Below, one piece after another: positions 62,296 through 64,000 of a stretch of DNA of 64,000 nucleotides. Numbering within the stretch: position 1 is the stretch's first letter; every line of letters starts with the position of its first letter. This DNA comes from Variovorax beijingensis. Lineage in GTDB: Bacteria; Pseudomonadota; Gammaproteobacteria; Burkholderiales; Burkholderiaceae_C. Below the pieces are notes generated by a model that was not told the origin of the DNA, did not search any database, and saw nothing but the letters and a program-made list of their open reading frames with translations. The DNA is taken from the NCBI RefSeq assembly GCF_003951285.1, contig NZ_RXFQ01000017.1, positions 1-64,000 of the forward strand. The letters run 5' to 3'. The translations under genes were made by a program, and so were the position numbers.

Positions 62296-63144
62296 ATGAA
62301 ACTCATCAGCTACCAGTACAACGGCATCGACAGCTACGGCGCCGTGTTCGGCGATCGCGTCGCCGACCTGCGCGAGGTCTTCGGCGCCCGCGCGCCCGAC
62401 CTGAAGGCGCTGATTGCCGCGGACCTGCTGTCCGAAGCGGCCGCTGCCGCGGGCAAGGCTGCAGCGACCCTGCCGCTGGCCGAGGTCCGGCTGCTGCCTG
62501 TGATCCCGAACCCCGGCAAGATCGTGTGCGTGGGGCTCAACTACGGCGACCATGTGCGGGAAACGGGGTGCGAGATCACCGAGAAGCCGACGCTCTTCTT
62601 GCGCGTCGCCGAATCCCAGGTCGCGCACGGCGATGCCATCGTGATGCCGCTCGAGTCGAGCAAGCTCGACTATGAAGGCGAGATCGCCATCGTCATTGGC
62701 CAGGGTGGCCGCCGCATCGCCGAGGCCGATGCATGGAATCACATTGCCGGCTACGCCTGCTACAACGACGGCAGCATCCGCGACTGGCAGACCGCCACGC
62801 CGCAGTGGACCGCAGGCAAGAACTTCTGGCGCACCGGCGGTTTCGGTCCGTGGATGGTCACGCGCGACGAGATCGCGGACGACCAGGTGATGACGCTCGT
62901 CACGCGCCTGAACGGACAGGAGATGCAGCGCACCACCACCGACAAGCTGATCCACAGCATCCCGCGGCAGATCGCACACATCTCGGCCTTCATGCCGCTG
63001 GCCGCGGGCGACGTGATCGTGACGGGCACGCCCGGCGGCGTGGGTGCCAAGCGCACGCCGCCGGTCTGGATGAAGCCTGGCGACGTGGTGGAGATCGAGG
63101 TCGACGCCATCGGCATCCTGCGCAACACCGTTCGCGCGGAATAG
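62296..63144 (+). CDS. Fumarylacetoacetate hydrolase family protein
   Basis: A 282-residue FAH-superfamily enzyme. The metal-binding motif is DYEGEIAIVIG (about 125-135), with the Glu-x-Glu pair, and GLNYGDHVRETG (about 79-90) and TGTPGGVG (about 239-246) are typical. Members hydrolyse fumarylacetoacetate, acylpyruvates or the ring-fission products of meta-cleavage routes, or act as hydratases or decarboxylases. After a hydroxylase and a ring-cleaving dioxygenase, hydrolysis of the ring-fission product is the natural role. It begins 37 bases after the IclR gene. Confidence 0.92.
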   Translation: MKLISYQYNGIDSYGAVFGDRVADLREVFGARAPDLKALIAADLLSEAAAAAGKAAATLPLAEVRLLPVIPNPGKIVCVGLNYGDHVRETGCEITEKPTLFLRVAESQVAHGDAIVMPLESSKLDYEGEIAIVIGQGGRRIAEADAWNHIAGYACYNDGSIRDWQTATPQWTAGKNFWRTGGFGPWMVTRDEIADDQVMTLVTRLNGQEMQRTTTDKLIHSIPRQIAHISAFMPLAAGDVIVTGTPGGVGAKRTPPVWMKPGDVVEIEVDAIGILRNTVRAE

Positions 63145-63148
63145 GCAC

Positions 63149-63526
63149 ATGACAGCCGTCGAGGCGCAGGCGCTCGAGGAAGCGCGCCGGCTCGCGATGC
63201 TGAGTGGCGATGCTGACGCGCTGGCGCGTCTGCTCGCACCGGAGCTTCGATATGTCCACTCGACAGGGGTGTGCGATACGCGTGAAAGCCTGTTGCAAAA
63301 AGTGCGCGAGCGCGCGATCACCTACCTTGCACTCTCCGTCGAGGACATGCACGCGACTGCGACCGAGGACGCCGTTCTCATTGGAGCGCATATGCGAGCC
63401 GAAGTGCAACGCCTCCACGAGTTCAGGCGGATCGAAACCACCTATCTTGCAGTCTGGCTTCGTCGGGCGGGTAAATGGCAGCTATCGGCTTACCAAGGTA
63501 CGGCAGTCGGGGCCTTCTGCGCCTGA
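63149..63526 (+). CDS. NTF2-like (DUF4440/SnoaL-type) protein
   Basis: A 125-residue protein with the NTF2-like cone fold pattern: a first helix (EAQALEEARRLAML), then ALARLLAPELRYVHSTGVCD (about 25-44), and closing strands TTYLAVWLRRAGKWQLSAYQ. No catalytic residues can be assigned. It starts four bases after the FAH gene and is probably the last gene of the operon. Such proteins often aid or catalyse small-molecule steps in degradation pathways, but the role here is not known. Confidence 0.8.
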   Translation: MTAVEAQALEEARRLAMLSGDADALARLLAPELRYVHSTGVCDTRESLLQKVRERAITYLALSVEDMHATATEDAVLIGAHMRAEVQRLHEFRRIETTYLAVWLRRAGKWQLSAYQGTAVGAFCA

Positions 63527-63712
63527 TCCGCCTGATCAACCTCGGCAGTGATAACAGTTGAGGGCTTGATCAGCCGAAGGCATCGGCCAGGCCGTGACGG
63601 CTCGATCCTCCTCGCTCACTTCTACTTCGGCACTACTCGCAAAACTGACTCAGTTTCCCGGTCGGCGCCAACATTTGGACCCCCGGCATTGCGAAGCGCA
63701 CGAGTTCAACAT

Positions 63713-64000
63713 TCAGTCCAGAACCAGATTTGCCTTCTTGGCAAGCGCCTGCCATCGCGCCACGTCTTTCGCGACAAAATCCGTTGTCTGCTGAGCCGAG
63801 GCCGCAGTTGCCATCACTCCCGCGCTCGCGAAGGCAGCCTCGACTTCTGGGCTTTGCAGGGCCTTCGTGATCGCTGCGTTCAACGCTGCAATGCGGTCCG
63901 GGGGCACGCCTGTGGGCGTTGCAACGACAAACCATTGATCAGCATCGAACCCTTTCAATCCCGCTTCGCTCAGCGTAGGAACGTCCGGCAGCATGGGCGA
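63713..64000 (-). CDS. TctC/Bug-family binding protein, C-terminal part (5' end outside window)
   Basis: About 95 residues of the C terminus of another Bug-type binding protein. The visible part runs from SPMLPDVPTLSEAGLKGF, with the typical LPDVPTxxExGxxG motif, through VPPDRIAALNAAITKALQSP and ends at NLVLD. The frame is open to the window edge, so the gene continues. It converges on the NTF2-like gene, with a 186-base gap between them that holds no gene. Confidence 0.9.
   Translation of the reverse strand, partial: SPMLPDVPTLSEAGLKGFDADQWFVVATPTGVPPDRIAALNAAITKALQSPEVEAAFASAGVMATAASAQQTTDFVAKDVARWQALAKKANLVLD

Overview
The window is GC-rich (roughly two thirds G+C by eye) chromosomal DNA from a betaproteobacterium of the order Burkholderiales. 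It is most likely a Comamonadaceae member close to Variovorax. The placement rests on the housekeeping gene order (ftsY, an M16 peptidase pair, rsmD, coaD; pth, rplY, prs, tRNA-Gln, ispE, lolB; mutM, a dynamin-like gene, mutY; recN, nadK, hrcA), on TctC/Bug-type solute-binding proteins, and on intergenic repeats of a kind I associate with that family. This is recognition from memory, not a database match.

Layout. 1-5.5 kb: the 3' end of an RTX-like calcium-binding protein, an apparently gene-poor stretch, an Mpo1-like membrane protein, a LuxR-type response regulator with a hybrid histidine kinase, and a lipoprotein made of five tandem repeats. 5.5-12.5 kb: ftsY facing an M16 peptidase pair (one catalytic, one without the zinc motif), a divergent argP/lysE amino-acid export pair, rsmD and coaD. 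12.5-29.7 kb: an accessory block for peptide, pyroglutamate and amide nitrogen. It holds pxpBCA-pcp, an alpha/beta hydrolase, a histidine phosphatase, a D-aminoacylase-like enzyme, a TPR protein, a tautomerase, a LysR regulator, a YitT-type membrane protein, and an oligopeptide ABC operon that ends in an amidase. 29.8-55.4 kb: dense core genes for translation, isoprenoid and nucleotide synthesis, outer-membrane lipoprotein sorting, DNA repair, stringent response and heme-related functions. Four tRNA genes lie in or at the edge of this part (Gln, a CAU-anticodon tRNA, Arg, Ser). 55.4-64 kb: after tRNA-Ser there is an IS3-type transposase scrap, an NmrA-like gene with its LysR regulator, a TctC protein, a probable aromatic meta-cleavage cluster (VOC dioxygenase, flavin hydroxylase, IclR regulator, FAH-family hydrolase, NTF2-like protein), and the 3' end of a second TctC gene.

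How genes work together. Pcp can release N-terminal pyroglutamate from peptides and PxpABC can hydrolyse it to glutamate. The neighbouring D-aminoacylase-like enzyme, the peptide importer and the amidase fit the same scavenging theme. In the core, MutM and MutY remove oxidised guanine and its mispairs, with a dynamin-like GTPase encoded between them. Gmk, the omega subunit and SpoT lie together and share guanine-nucleotide metabolism. A Ser/Thr kinase is translationally coupled to a PP2C phosphatase, which makes a likely reversible phosphorylation switch.

No CRISPR array, prophage, rRNA operon or intact insertion sequence was seen. The best candidates for something undescribed are the 55-residue-repeat lipoprotein, the dynamin-like gene between mutM and mutY, the kinase-phosphatase pair, the ring-cleavage cluster with a long inverted repeat in its promoter region, and a 250-bp imperfect palindrome at 22.5-22.8 kb.
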